A stretch of DNA of 64,000 nucleotides from Zanthoxylum bungeanum (lineage: Eukaryota > Streptophyta > Magnoliopsida > Sapindales > Rutaceae), in assembly GCA_019454045.1 (NCBI GenBank), contig SKCR01038863.1, forward strand, positions 186,001-250,000, read 5' to 3'. Of the stretch, positions 24,127 to 34,929 are shown piece after piece; the first letter of the stretch is position 1, and each line of letters begins with the position of its first letter. The translations under genes were made by a program, and so were the position numbers. The notes under the pieces are model-generated. The model was given only the letters and a program-made list of their open reading frames with translations, did no database searches and was not told where the DNA came from.

Positions 24127-24144
24127 TCCCCAGTGGAGTCGCCA
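24127..24144 (-). other. Primer binding site of element C
   Basis: The minus strand reads TGGCGACTCCACTGGGGA, separated by three bases from the 5' LTR end at 24148. The first nine bases are complementary to a tRNA 3' end GAGTCGCCA, consistent with an Arg tRNA as used by Ogre-like gypsy elements. The tRNA match is from memory of the family and was not searched. Confidence 0.72.
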
Positions 24145-24147
24145 GAC

Positions 24148-26571
24148 TGTAGGACACAGGACCTGGGCGACGCTGTTCTAGGCTCACGGCCTAGTTGGGA
24201 AGTACGAAATAACATGAAGTCGCCACCCGGTGTGAACCGGGACAAAGATTTAAGGCCGCACTCACCCCTCGCAAGGGAAGGCCTCAAACCGTTGGGTTTG
24301 GAATGGTCCCTTACTTATGTCACTTGTGATGATATGATTTGTGCGATTAATCAACCGAGTCTACTCAATAATCATGCTCAAGGGGTACTTAGATCTAACA
24401 TGCTTTCATCCAAATAACTCCACGCAATATAGCACAACGAGCATATTGAACCATTAAACCAAAGTAAACAAATAACTAATTAAACATAAACATAAACTAA
24501 ACGAAACATCATGCATAAAGAATGAATAAACAACATGCCTAAATAACACAATCATGCTTTGAAAATTAAATAACAAGACTAAATTAAATCATGCTTAAAA
24601 TAATAAATAAACAACCTAGAACTATGACATGCTCAAATACAAATTTGGATGAGACGAGATACGTGTATCTTAAGTGGTACGTGGCATTGTATCCCGAGTG
24701 CAGACCATACTACCGTCCATTCGGAATCGGCTATGGAATTTACGTCCGGGTTTCCATCCGATATACCACAAAAGGGAACACATATCCCGCTCATCCAACA
24801 ATCACATCATGCCTCAAACGACTCTCATGCGATAATATTCAAATTAAATAAAATAAACGAAAGATAATGAATAAAAGGGTGCCCTCAGGTCTAACCTCTT
24901 TTGTCGTTCCTCGAAAGCGCGTTACACGGCCGTCAGAAGGATTGATACTCCACAACTTTTCTGGTTCACTAATCCAACGATTTTTCCTCGCTGTTTCACT
25001 GTTCGGGTTGCTGTTTTCACTCCATTTTGCTGCTGTTTTTAGGCCACTGTTTTTGTTTGTTTAAGGGACTGTTTTGGGGGTTTTTGGAGGGTTAAGGGCT
25101 GTGGTTTTTGGACTGTTTTAAGGCAGTTTTTGGTACAGTTTTGGGACAGTTTCTGGGCTGTTTTTTTAGAGGCTATTTATGCGGAAAACTGGGCAGTGCA
25201 GTGAGGGTGATTTGCGGCAGTTTTTGGTGTGTGCAGGGGACGCAAAAACCGTGCAGTGAGGGTTGTGATTGTATGCAATGAGACGGTGAAGGGTTTATTG
25301 AAGGCAGTGAGTGGGAGGCTTATGTGATGAGGGCTGCTTTGATTGAGAGGTCTTAGCGTGAGTGGAGGGCAGATGGCTTTACGTGAAGGAGGGTTGAATA
25401 GGTAATGGGCGTGAGTGTTGCTTCCTTAGCGATGTGGGACGTGAGGGAGTGAGAAGGTTGTGTATCTAGGTTTGTTTGTTGAGTGTGTGAGTGGTTTGCA
25501 AGGTGGCAATGTGACGTTTATTTGCTGTGTGTGCGCTGTCTTTTGTGGGTTTGTTGTAAGTGGCGTCTGGGCTTGAGTGAAGGGCGTGTGGAGGCTAGCA
25601 GTTTGGGTGAAGGCTAAACGTGGATGTGTGTTGAGCGAACTGATGCGTGAAGCTGTGATTGGCGTGAGGTGGTTGCCGTGAAAGAGAAAGATGAAGACAG
25701 CCCCTAGGTTTATTTGTCGTGTTTGTCTAGTGTGTGAGATAAAGAATAAAGGGCCGAGAAGGGGAGAGAGATAAGAGAGTAAGAGCTGGTGGTTGTCTCA
25801 CGGCTTTGAGAGAGAAGATGAGAGTGTAGCTGTGTAGGGTTTTATTATTTGGTGAGGCTGTGAGTATTTTGGTGGGAGCTGTGCATTGAAGGAATGGGCT
25901 GTTGAACTGTTAGGGTTTGCCCTTTGTGAAGATGAGGGATGAAGAGATTAGGACGAAAGTGTTTTGGTCTAGGGTTTCATTTGTCCACGTCAAGATGGTA
26001 GCAGCCTTACGTCCAAGGCTGCACGCTTGTGTTTTTCATGGAGAGGAGGGGCTGCTCGGTGAGAGGGGTGTTTACGTGAGAGAGAGAGAGCTGGGACGCG
26101 AGCAGTCCGTATTGCCGAGAGAGAGATCCAGTGGAGGAGAGATGTCGTTGAAGAGTTATTTGTGAGGAAGAGAGGCGTGAGGGAGAAGAGAATGTTTAGG
26201 GTTTGTTGTTGTTATATAGTGAGAGGGTAGGGTTAGGGTTTCTGCATGGGTTTATTAGGAAACAAAATCAATTAATTTATATGTGTATTTAGTTTGATTA
26301 TAATTTAATTTAATTAGATTTTAATTTAAATTAATTATTAAATGTTTTAATTATTTAATTTGGGAGATGTGATTTAATGGGTTTGGTGTGTTTTAAAATA
26401 GAGGTCCAACAAGCGAACCCGAAGCGAATCAAGCGAGTTAACTCCAACGAAAATACTGATTTCCAACTTTACCCTTCCAACGTCTGTTTCCCGCGGCTTT
26501 CACAACTAAAGAGGTAGTGTCTCCATACGAGACTCATCATCGGGCTAATATGCAAAAATGCAGTGCCTACA
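24148..26571 (-). repeat. 5' LTR of element C (2424 bp; right copy on the plus strand)
   Basis: It starts TGTAGG and ends CTACA on the plus strand. It is the partner of 17841-20258. The small differences (for example single-base changes around 24766 and 25240) indicate limited divergence since insertion. The target duplication copy cttgg follows at 26572-26576. Confidence 0.92.
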
Positions 26572-26576
26572 CTTGG

Positions 26577-26878
26577 GTTATATTATGGTGATAGGGAAAC
26601 GAATTTATGAGCTTGGAATTCCTTTTGAACCTTGAAGCTTTGAGCTTCCATGGTGTTCATCAATGGCCGAATCATGGAGGGACCAAACCAGTCAAAACCG
26701 AGCAGCCCACTGCCTTGGAGAGCTGTTGCCGTGAGCTTGGAGGGAGGCAAAAACGCAGCTTGTTCTTCGCATCTCAAACCGTTCAATGTGAGTTATGTAT
26801 TCTGCCTTACTCATTTGTGTATTCATGCGAATTTTGTGCTTGATTTCATGATCTTGGGACCTAATTAGAAACTCAACA
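26577..26878 (+). repeat. alpha-2 3' LTR, second part
   Basis: After the duplicated cttgg the sequence picks up the alpha-2 LTR in register and ends CTCAACA, like the 5' LTR at 10344. The next five bases, attag, are the second copy of the alpha-2 target duplication. Confidence 0.9.
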
Positions 26879-26883
26879 ATTAG

Positions 26884-28439
26884 ATCACCTAGATGTATAA
26901 ATGATGATAGGTCCCTATGATTTGTTCCTGGACAGAGAATGATATTAGACAGTATCAGTCCACGAACGATAAATCATTGAATATCCCTAGTCAGAGTATT
27001 ATCGAGATTGGACATCGTTAAATACGTAAAAGACTAGTATTACACTTGTGCGCGTTGTGAGGGCACAACGACATAGTTCTCATATATTTGGGTATATGAT
27101 ACTCATGCAAGTGTAATAGGAGGTTGTGTTTTACCGATGGTACGGGAAACAGCTTCGCTCTGGATAGACCCCCTCAGAATTCCATTGGTAGTATGACTAT
27201 GTGTCAATGGAAGTCCGAAATCAGGGTAGGTGTATTTGGTCTTAACCTGAGACTTGCACCGCTAATACTTGCGACAATCAATATACTTTGGTTGAGGTCG
27301 TCCATGGCTTTAACAGGTTCTGTGTACGCCAATGCTGGGTATATTGAGAATCGTAGTGTGTTGGGTGTGATGTCAAAACGGAAGTGTCACTCCAGTCATA
27401 TGGAGATGATGGTCACGTAGGATACGGTACTGGTTCTCTTAAGTACTGCAGTCATCGGGATAATATGACTATGTCATAGTTATTCGATATAGAGACTAGT
27501 TACCTGACATCCGACATGTGCTTCGTACGAGGCAGACAAAATTCCAGCCCTAGGCCTATCACGTGATCATCCGATACTGGAAAGAAATACTCAATACCAC
27601 GTATACTACGCCTGATATAGATCGCTTATTCCTGTAAGCATGTTTCTGGAGAATTGGGTAGGCATGTCGCTTTGCTAGAAGCCAACCTTGTCTTGTGAAT
27701 CAGTGTAAACGTAGTACTAGGTACTTACGTGTTCGGATAGTCCGAGGACCCGATTTACTGCCAACATATCCGGGGATCTCATGGGTCGCTTCCCAAAGAT
27801 TCACCGATGATGTATGACTCGCACTTTAATTAATCTGGGATTAATTTAATGAGAGAGAAAATTAATCTGGGATTAATTGCGGAGATATTTTATCTGGGAT
27901 AAAATATCAATTAAAGAGAGAGAACGATTAATTTGGAATTAATCGATAAAATAATATATTTGATATATTATACCAAATTGGATTTCGACGCGGAATTAAA
28001 ATTAGATTTTAATTCGGGCGAACGAATTAATTTAGAATTAATTCGTTAGCGACGTGAATAGTGATTTTGCTAGGCGTAATCATTTAATTACGACGTAACG
28101 GAAAATCCGTTAATTTGGAATTAGCGAACCCGAGCCCGGGATTGTTTGCGAGCACATTCACATTTCGAATTCGAGTGCGGCACGCAAGTCAAATCAAGCG
28201 TCAAATCATTAGTCACATCAAGAGTCAAATCACATGTCACTTTGAGTGATGTGACAAGTTGACAATTGATTGATATGAGTTGATGTGTGATGATTGAAAG
28301 CATTAAATGCTTGATTTATTGAAGTAGAAAAATGGTAAATAGTTTAAATAATTTTGGAAATTATGAAACCCTTTTTAAACTTTTTTATTTCCCACACTCT
28401 CTCTCGGTTTTTAGGTTTTTGGAGCCAAAAACCATCTCT
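26884..28439 (+). repeat. alpha-1 3' LTR, second part
   Basis: It continues the LTR from base 108 (atcacctagatg) and matches 337-1880 closely, including the hairpin string (about 27828-28130). It ends abruptly at ccatctct, where element D starts. The remaining ~400 bp of this LTR are not found beyond D. Confidence 0.88.
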
Positions 28440-28779
28440 TGTTGTGATTAAACACACAATAATAGAGGTGATTGGAGAGAAAACTCTTCTTTTATTACAC
28501 TAACAAAAGAATTACAAAGCTTACTAACTCAAGCTTTACAAAAAACTCTCACACCACTTTACTCTCTATTATTCTCACTTTTTGGGATGATGATAACTGA
28601 GGCTAGGGGCTCTTTTATAGTTGCCAAAACCGTGTGAACAGTGTCACACGGTTTGTCCACTGTCACCAACACACACGCCACAGCTTGCCATAAGCTTTCA
28701 TTCACACTGCAAAAGTCATGCATGCTTTCGGTGGGTTTGTTGCTTTGCATGACTTTTGCATGCATTGCTGGCTCCAACA
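28440..28779 (-). repeat. 3' LTR of element D (340 bp)
   Basis: On the minus strand it starts TGTTGGAGCC directly after a G-rich purine tract and ends ATCACAACA. The length is short, as usual for Tnt1/Tork-type copia LTRs. No partner LTR is in the window. Confidence 0.82.
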
Positions 28780-28791
28780 AATCTCCCCCTC
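28780..28791 (-). other. Polypurine tract of element D
   Basis: The minus strand reads gagggggagatt immediately upstream of the LTR start TGTTGG. Confidence 0.88.
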
Positions 28792-28937
28792 GGTGAAGAT
28801 TTCCAAAATCTGAGCCGACCATCAATCATCCAAATCGGATCCTCAAAAGTTCCTCCCCCGGCTGCATCTGTGTGACTGCCTACGTACCCTAAGTTGGGAT
28901 CAAGCCAATCGCAGTTCTCTGAATCTCCCCACTCTGA

Positions 28938-29905
28938 CTATGTGGAGAGTTTTGCCATCCCGGTTATAGCACGACAGATTTCAAGCTTCTCCTTCGGTAA
29001 AACCTTGGTGAACATATCAGCACTGTTGTCGTCGGTGTGCATTTTCCTGAGTTCTAACAGCCTTGAGCTCAGGACGTCCCGTATCCAATGATACCTCACA
29101 TCGATATGTTTTGACCTCGAATGAAATGTGGAATTTTTACTGAGATAGATAACACTCTGGCTATCACAGTATAAAATGTACTTCTCCTGCTTGAAACCCA
29201 ATTCCTGGACGAATGTCTTTATCCACAACAATTGCTTGCAAGCCTCTGTCACTGCAATGAATTCTGCCTCTGTTGTAGAAAGTGCAACACATCTCTGCAA
29301 CCTAGACTGCCATGCCACAGCTCCCCTTGAGAGAGTAATCAGATACCCCAAAGTAGACTTTCAGGTATCCACATCTCCTACCATATCTGAATCGGTGTAG
29401 CCCATCAACACTGGTTTGTCGCTGCTTCCAAAACATAATCTCATCTTGGATGTGCCTCGTAGATACCGCATAATCCATTTGATGGCATTCCAGTGTTCCC
29501 GTCCTGGGTTTGACATAAACCGGCTAACCAATCCAACTGTGTGTGCTAAGTCTGGCCTCGTGCACACCATGACATACATAAGACTTCCCACTGCTGAGGT
29601 GTATGGAACCTGTTTCATTTCCTCCTTCTCTGACTCAGTAGAGGGACTCTGTTGTGTACTCAATCTAAAGTGGGTAGCAAGAGGAGTGCTAACCGCTTTA
29701 GTCTTGTCCATCTGGAATCTCGGAAGTACCTTCTCGATGTACTCCTCCTATGACAAGTATAATCTCCTGGCTTTCCGATCACGGCCGATCCTGATGCCAA
29801 GAATCTGTTTAGCTGGCCCCAAGTCTTTCCTCTCAAAAGACTTACTCAGTTGCTGCTTCAAATTATCAATCCTCGATTGATTCCGGCCAACTATCAACAT
29901 ATCAT
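28938..29905 (-). pseudogene. Element D pol: C-terminal RT and RNase H
   Basis: Reading down from 29905, the catalytic block reads NVDD in place of YVDD (VDD codons 29901-29909), then KDLGPAKQILGIRIGRDR, a TAG at 29748-29750, PYTSAVGSLMYVMVCTRPDL, a TGA at 29361-29363, then GYLITLSRGAVAWQSRLQRC, STTEAEFIAVTEACKQLLWI and DSQSVIYLSKNSTFHSRSKHID, with the usual copia ending ADMFTKVLPKEK. The RNase H part is otherwise complete and ends with a stop at 28938-28940. Apart from the two stops and the frame change beside NVDD the frame is open. The role of the parent protein is synthesis of element cDNA and removal of the RNA strand in cytoplasmic particles. Confidence 0.93.
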
Positions 29906-30526
29906 CTACATTTGTAGTAAGATGATAAAGTCATCTTCAGAAAATTTCTGAACGAAAACACAATGGTCTGAAGTGGTCTTCTTGTATCCATGCTCCCCCA
30001 TAACTGACTCGAACTTCACGTACCACTGTCTCGGTGCCTGTTTCAAACCATAGAGGCTTTTCCTGAGTCTGCACACATAGTCCTCTTTCCCACTGACTCT
30101 GAAGCCTTCTGGTTGCTCCATGTAAATTTCTTCTTCCAGATCTCCGTGAAGAAATGCGGTCTTGACATCCATCTGCTCAACTTCCAGGTCGAGGTTTGCT
30201 GCTAAGCTGAGTACCACTCTGATGGATGACATCTTCACAACTGGAGAAAAGATTTCATCGAAGCTAATGCCTTTCCTCTGATTGAATCCCTTGACAACTA
30301 ATCTGGCTTTGTATCGGGGTTGTGAAGTGTGCTCCTGTTGCTTCACCCTGTACATCCATTTATTCTTCAAAGCCCTTTTACCTCTTGGCAATTTCACCAA
30401 CTCGAAAGTGTGATTATCATGCAAAGCTTTCATCTCATCTTGCATGGCTTCCTCCCACTTTTCTTTATCATCTGTTTCCACAACCTCCTGGTAGCTCTCG
30501 GGTTCTCCCCCGTCAGTAAGCAGCAC
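29906..30526 (-). pseudogene. Element D pol: N-terminal reverse transcriptase (RVT_2)
   Basis: This 206-codon frame contains WEEAMQDEMKALHDNHTFEL, the RVT_2 start, then KARLVVKGFNQ, the catalytic-strand block MDVKTAFLHGDLEEEIYMEQPEGF and YGLKQAPRQWY, all standard for Ty1/copia RT. A single-base loss just before the YVDD position moves the frame and ends this piece at 29906. Upstream (30530-30747) the linker from integrase to RT is out of frame. Neighbouring frames with residues such as MRFPDMRVHVMKL are shadows. Confidence 0.92.
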
Positions 30527-30747
30527 ATACTCATATGTAGAGTATTTGGTTGAAGGTCGCCTCTCTCTGTCAGACCTTCTCTATGGAACTGTTTGTGTAG
30601 CTTCTGGTACTGGTGGTTGATCATGATCATCATCTCTGGGAGCTTCATCACATGTACCCTCATGTCTGGGAACCTCATCTTCAACTCGTACTGGCACCGG
30701 TGTATGAGGTTCTGGATTCACATTTCTGTATTGCTGGGGCATTGTCT

Positions 30748-31026
30748 TCAATTCCTTTCTGTGTCTTCTATGGTCTGGTCTTCAACGAAGACAACATCTC
30801 TGCTCTTGACGATCTTCTTTTCCACAGGATCATACAGTTTGTGGCCGAAATCATCCTGACCATAGCCAATAAAGACACACTGTCGCGTCTTTACATCAAG
30901 CTTGGATCTCTCGTCCTTTGGGATGTGTACAAGAGCTTTGCACCCAAAGACGTGCAAGTGTTGGTATGACACTTCTTTACCTGTCCAGGCTTGGTTAGGA
31001 ACATTACCTTTCAGTGCGACCGCTGG
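30748..31026 (-). pseudogene. Element D integrase C-terminal part
   Basis: It continues the frame above after the TAA. It reads through GNVPNQAWTGKE and HVFGCKALVHIPKDERSKLD to RQCVFIGYGQDDFGHKLYDP and VVFVED, the conserved C-terminal extension of copia integrases. It ends at a stop (DTERN) where the linker to RT has shifted frame. Confidence 0.88.
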
Positions 31027-32898
31027 TTACATTTTCAAAACATATACTGCTGTGTTGAGTGCCTCCCCCCAAAATGTCTTCGGAAGCTTGGCTTGTGATA
31101 GCAAGCTTCTGACCCTTTCGCACAAGGTTCTGTTCATCCTCACAGCTAGGCCATTCAGCTGAGGTGTCTTCGGAGGTGTCTTTTGATGTCGGATTCTTTG
31201 CGTCTTGCAGTACTGATCAAACGGACCTCTGTATTCTCCACTGTTGTCTGTTATGATGCATTTGAGTTTCTTACCGGTTTCTCTCTCCACCAGGGCGTGA
31301 AACTCCTTGAACACTCCCAACACTTGATCTTTTCTCTTCAAGGTGTATGCCCAGGTCTTCCTTGAATGATCATCAATAAATGTCACAAAATACAGTGACC
31401 TTCCGAGTGTTCGTATCTGCATCGGACCACATACATCTGAATGTATGAGATCTAGTACCTCCGGTTTCCGTTGAGGCGGGGAGCTCTGGAAGGACACTCT
31501 ATTCTGCTTTCCAGCCATGCAGTGTTCACACTTCCGTAAGTGTGAGTTCTTCAATTCGGGAAGAACATTCCTCCTGCGTAGTATCTCCATCCCCGTTTGA
31601 CTCATATGACCGAGCTTTTTGTGCCATAACTCGACTGCCTCATTACTGTTGACTGTATTTATGCTACTATTTGAAAGCTTAGCATGCATCAAATACAGAG
31701 TTGAGTCTTTCTTACCTCGTGCCACCACCATTGATCCTTTAGTGAGCTTCCAGGTGCCGTCACTAAAGGTGCTGCAGAAACCTTCATCATCCAGCTTGCT
31801 TGTTGAGATCAGGTTTAACCGGATGTCAGAGATGTGCTTGACTCCCTTAAACACTAGCCTTGTCCCGTTGTCTGTTTCAAGGCAGATGTCTCCAATACCG
31901 ACGGCTTTGGACTGTCCGTCATTCCCCATCCTTACAGCACCGTAATCTCCCGGTGTGTAAGATGAAAAGAAATCTCTGCGAGATGTGGCGTGTATGGATG
32001 CGCCACTATCTATCACCCAACTGGTCTCGTGGCTGGCAAGATTCACAACATCTTCTTCATTTATTATGAAAAACTGTTTGGAGGTATTGTCGGTGGTAGT
32101 GGCAACTCTTTCTTGATTAGAGTCACCGTCTCTCCTGGACTGCTCGTTCTTCAACTTGTAACAATCCATCTTCATATGGCCTTTCTTTTTACAGTGATAG
32201 CACTCGATATCTCTAGTTCTTGATTTCCCCCGGTTCTTATCTGATTTACCTGGGCCTTGGCTTTTACTCCTCCCCCTTCTGGTGTTCTTTTCTGTCACTA
32301 GAGCTTCTGAGGTTGAGGCTGATGCCGACTCCTGCATTCTCGTCCTCTTTTCTTCCTCGAAGATCTTGGTATTTGCCATCTCCATAGTGACTTTCCCATC
32401 TGCGGCTGAATTTATCACCGTAGATCTGAACGTTTCCCAAGATTCTGGTAACGTATTAAGGAGTATTAAGTCATTTACCTCATCACCGAAGTCTATGCCC
32501 AATCCAGACAACTCTTTTATTGTTCCGAGGAAATCGTTGATATGGTCCGCCACAGCTGTACCTTCTTGGTATTTCAACCCCATCATCTTTTTGATGTAGT
32601 ACAACTTGTTGTTTCCAGTCTTTGCTCGGAAAAGCTCCTCCAGCTTTCCCCATAAGACATGTGCATTTGTTTCTTCACTGACATGGTTGACGATACTATC
32701 GTCGATCCACTGACGAATAACACTGCATGTTTTCTGGTGAAGATTAGCCCACTTATCATCGGTCATTCCTCCTGGTTTCTGCTCCAGAAATACCGATCCA
32801 TCATAGTCCTTCACATACAGAAGGTCTTTCATCCTTCCTCTCCATGTGAAATAGTTTGTACTGGTTAACAAAACCATTTTTCTGTTGCCCCCTTCCAT
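31027..32898 (-). pseudogene. Element D gag-protease-integrase (Tnt1-like)
   Basis: This is an open frame of about 620 codons. Numbering from the upstream Met at 32931, the likely start is Met12 (MEGGNRK, 32898). Gag (UBN2 type) spans about 12-240, with a zinc knuckle CYHCKKKGHMKMDC at 244-257. The protease signature is WVIDSGAS (Asp308). GAG-pre-integrase HKKLGH (437-442) and the CEHC zinc pair (468-471) follow, then the integrase core: Asp499 (HSDVCGP), Asp562 (TDNSGEY) and, exactly 35 residues on, Val597 where the catalytic Glu belongs (codon 31141-31143 is GTG). A TAA at 31027-31029 ends the frame; the same frame goes on as ALKGNVPNQAWTG and the integrase C-terminal HVFGCKALVHIPKDERSK (to 30748). 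Dead integrase, stop and frameshifts make it a pseudogene. Confidence 0.93.
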
Positions 32899-32931
32899 CA
32901 TAAAAATTTTAAGCAGAATTTCAAAAAACAA

Positions 32932-33480
32932 ACCTCACTGTTGCGTCCGGAATGGTCGAAAATGGTGGAAATGACACTTCGTTTGTCAAAATCCAACATA
33001 GGGACTAATTTGTAAATTTCAGAAATTACAGGGGTCAAAATGCAATTTCCGAAATTCCATGGGCCAATATGCAATTACGGAAAAGTTAAGGGACTAAGTT
33101 TCAATTTCCAAAAATTTCAGGGACTAAATTGAAAATTACTGAAAGTATAGGGGCTCAATTGTAATTTCTAGAAAGTTCAGGGACCTATATGAAATTTATC
33201 AGACACCGCTAACGTGGCGCTGACTGGGCTGCTGACTGTGCGCTGATGTGGCGCTAACTGGGCTGCTGACTGTGCGCTGACTGTGCGCTGACGTGGCGGC
33301 TGACTCAGCGTCTTCAACCTTCAGCAGAGTGTGGGGCGCGTGAGGCGCGTCGGAGCGCGTGAGGACTCCTCTGGACGGCGCGTGTGGGCAGCTGGGACCT
33401 CCGTTCGATCTCCGAGAAATACCACCGTGCTCGTCTCGCCGTGAAAAGTCTGATGGTATCCTCAAAATCGATTTAATAAA
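32932..33480 (-). other. 5' leader of element D with diverged repeats
   Basis: On the plus strand, 32990-33195 holds five or so degenerate units of about 35-45 bp around 'aggggtcaaaatgcaatttc' / 'agggactaaattgaaaatt', and 33210-33305 holds short 'gctgactgtgcgctga' repeats, followed by a GC-rich stretch to about 33440. Such leaders are usual between LTR and gag in Tork-type elements. No primer site could be found, so the element is cut at or near 33480. Confidence 0.55.
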
Positions 33481-34929
33481 GAATAAGAGTCATTTAATAT
33501 GGTCAAGTATAATTAATAAATTTGTAAAATTGCTTTTATAATTGGTCTAAAAATTCAAAGCAAAAAAAAAAAGCCTTACGTAATTTGGCCAAGATTGAAT
33601 TAAACAAAGGAAACCCAGTTGAAAAGTAAATGTTTGGTAAGTGGATAAGGAATGCACATGGGGATTATTTGGAGACGTAGGTGTCCTTATCGAGAGGCGG
33701 TAAGGCTGCTTATGTTTCTTTCTATGGTGACGATGGAAAAGGTTCAAATTCATAAACTACATACATAGGACAGTCAGTATTTAGTTTGTTAATAATATAT
33801 TGACGGCTGTTTTGCACTCCTCAAATAAACATCTCCCAAGCAGTGAATTTATTTGATATTTTGGGAAACAAAAATACACAAATATGAACAGATGATTTAA
33901 CGTAGTTCGAAAGAATGGATCCAACCTACGTCTACAAATGCAAATGATGTAAGATCTTTTATTAGGAGCTCGGGTCTGACCGACTTGCTCTTTCTCTCTC
34001 GCTTATGTTTTTCTCTCTTTTATAAGTTATATGAATGCTCAAAATCAAATTAACCAACCCATCAACCAACCAACAACAAACCTTTTACAATAAGTTCTCA
34101 ACCCCTTTAGTGTGCAGAAACCCACTATTCTGCCAACTTGTGACGTCAGCCAAGTTATCAAGTTATCATTGCGTAGGCTCTCATCCCAAACAAACTTAAG
34201 AATACTAGCTCCGTCGTTGACACAACTACTCTCATACGGGACCGAAAGTAGTTATATTTAATATAATTAAAAATATCATATACACAAATGTTGAATAATA
34301 AAATCTTATGCGAACCCCATTTGATTGGGTTGGAATAGTTTGACAAACAAGTAAGAAATAGCATCCTACAAATATAAATGGGAACTCATTTTGCCGTATG
34401 CCAAAATTATGGTCTTCAAATTGAAGAGGATCATCTCATTTAGTTAAACTATGAATAGGGAAGCTTGACCTAATAACTAGATATTTACTCAATCATGTAA
34501 CTTTTTCAATAATTGGTCTACAAAATCGGCAAGCAGAAAATAAAGTTTTTGTCCTCTAGCATTGCTAAGAAATTAAATTATATGTCGCGTTTTTCCGTCA
34601 ACAATTATAACTAATGTTTGTGACTATTATGACATTCAAAACACCTTCAAATATATACTGAAATTGAATTTTAAAGCTTGCAGTCCAGATGCATTGTCTT
34701 ACAAAAACTAAACGTAACAAGATAAGACTTTGATCTCAACGGAGATAAGTTGCAGTGATGTGTTTCCTTTAGGCTTTATAAACTGAAAATGGTTCAGTAC
34801 TGGAGTATTTAATTCATTGATATGACTATTATATGGATGACGTGATACTATTAACGAATAAATATATAACACATAAAGCATGTGTTGTATTAAATATAAC
34901 TACTATTTATTTATTTAATTATTTTTTAT
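33481..34929. other. AT-rich spacer, with a possible reversed copia LTR scrap at 33860-34110
   Basis: There is no gene I can support. 33890-34030 on the minus strand has the 'gacgtaggttggatcc...aactacgttaaatc' type of block and a TATAA-like site followed by CT/GA-rich sequence, which is typical of some Tork LTR ends, but neither LTR boundary nor a primer site is visible. The rest (34110-34929) shows nothing recognisable. Confidence 0.4.

Larger units (their letters stand above)
17841..26571 (-). mobile_element. Element C: non-autonomous LTR retrotransposon, Tat/Ogre-like gypsy signals, minus strand
   Basis: Two near-identical LTRs (17841-20258 and 24148-26571) flank 3.9 kb that encodes no recognisable gag, protease, RT or integrase. 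The ends are TGTAG and CTACA, and the target duplication cttgg is exact (17836-17840 and 26572-26576). On the minus strand a primer site TGGCGACTCCACTGGGGA (24127-24144) follows the 5' LTR, and a purine tract aagtgggggcgac (20259-20271) precedes the 3' LTR. From established knowledge, a TGGCGA-type (Arg-tRNA) primer site, large LTRs and minisatellites between the coding region and the 3' LTR are Ogre/Tat traits; the lineage assignment is inference because no protein is left. The close LTR match makes it one of the youngest insertions here. Confidence 0.88.
8243..26878 (+). mobile_element. alpha-2: copia retrotransposon inserted in the alpha-1 3' LTR, itself split by element C
   Basis: The parts are 5' LTR 8243-10344, internal region 10345-16043, and 3' LTR 16044-17840 plus 26577-26878. 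The 5-bp target duplication attag lies at 8238-8242 and 26879-26883. The first T of TGTTGG is missing at 8243, so the 5' end starts GTTGG. With C removed, the 3' LTR is about 2.10 kb, equal to the 5' LTR. The family is the same as alpha-1, but the LTRs form a distinguishable subgroup (for example caaaatgaccc at LTR base 8, and a changed primer site). Confidence 0.9.
230..28439 (+). mobile_element. alpha-1: nested Ty1/copia retrotransposon, non-coding, interrupted by alpha-2 (with C inside) and by D
   Basis: This entry joins the parts of one element: 5' LTR 230-2293, primer site 2295, internal region to 8135, polypurine tract 8125-8135, and a 3' LTR present as 8136-8242 plus 26884-28439. The LTR begins TGTTGG and ends CCAACA. 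The 3' LTR is broken first by alpha-2 at LTR position 107 and again by element D at about LTR position 1663; the last ~400 bp of the 3' LTR were not found. The left flank 225-229 is ctaat; its partner has been lost with the right end. All pol remnants read on the plus strand and are heavily disrupted, so the element cannot move on its own. Confidence 0.88.
28440..33480 (-). mobile_element. Element D: Ty1/copia retrotransposon, Tnt1/Tork type, 5' LTR missing
   Basis: It reads on the minus strand: leader, gag, protease, integrase, RT, RNase H, polypurine tract and 3' LTR, the order diagnostic of Ty1/copia. The 3' LTR (28440-28779) abuts the broken alpha-1 LTR. The left flank tctct (28435-28439) would be one copy of the target duplication. 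No second LTR, no second tctct and no resumed alpha-1 LTR were seen after 33480, so a deletion or rearrangement removed the 5' end; the right boundary is approximate. Confidence 0.88.

Noticed and set aside
24076..24417. 113-codon plus-strand frame
   Set aside because: It spans the primer site and LTR edge of C on the antisense strand; the other LTR copy is not open in the same way.
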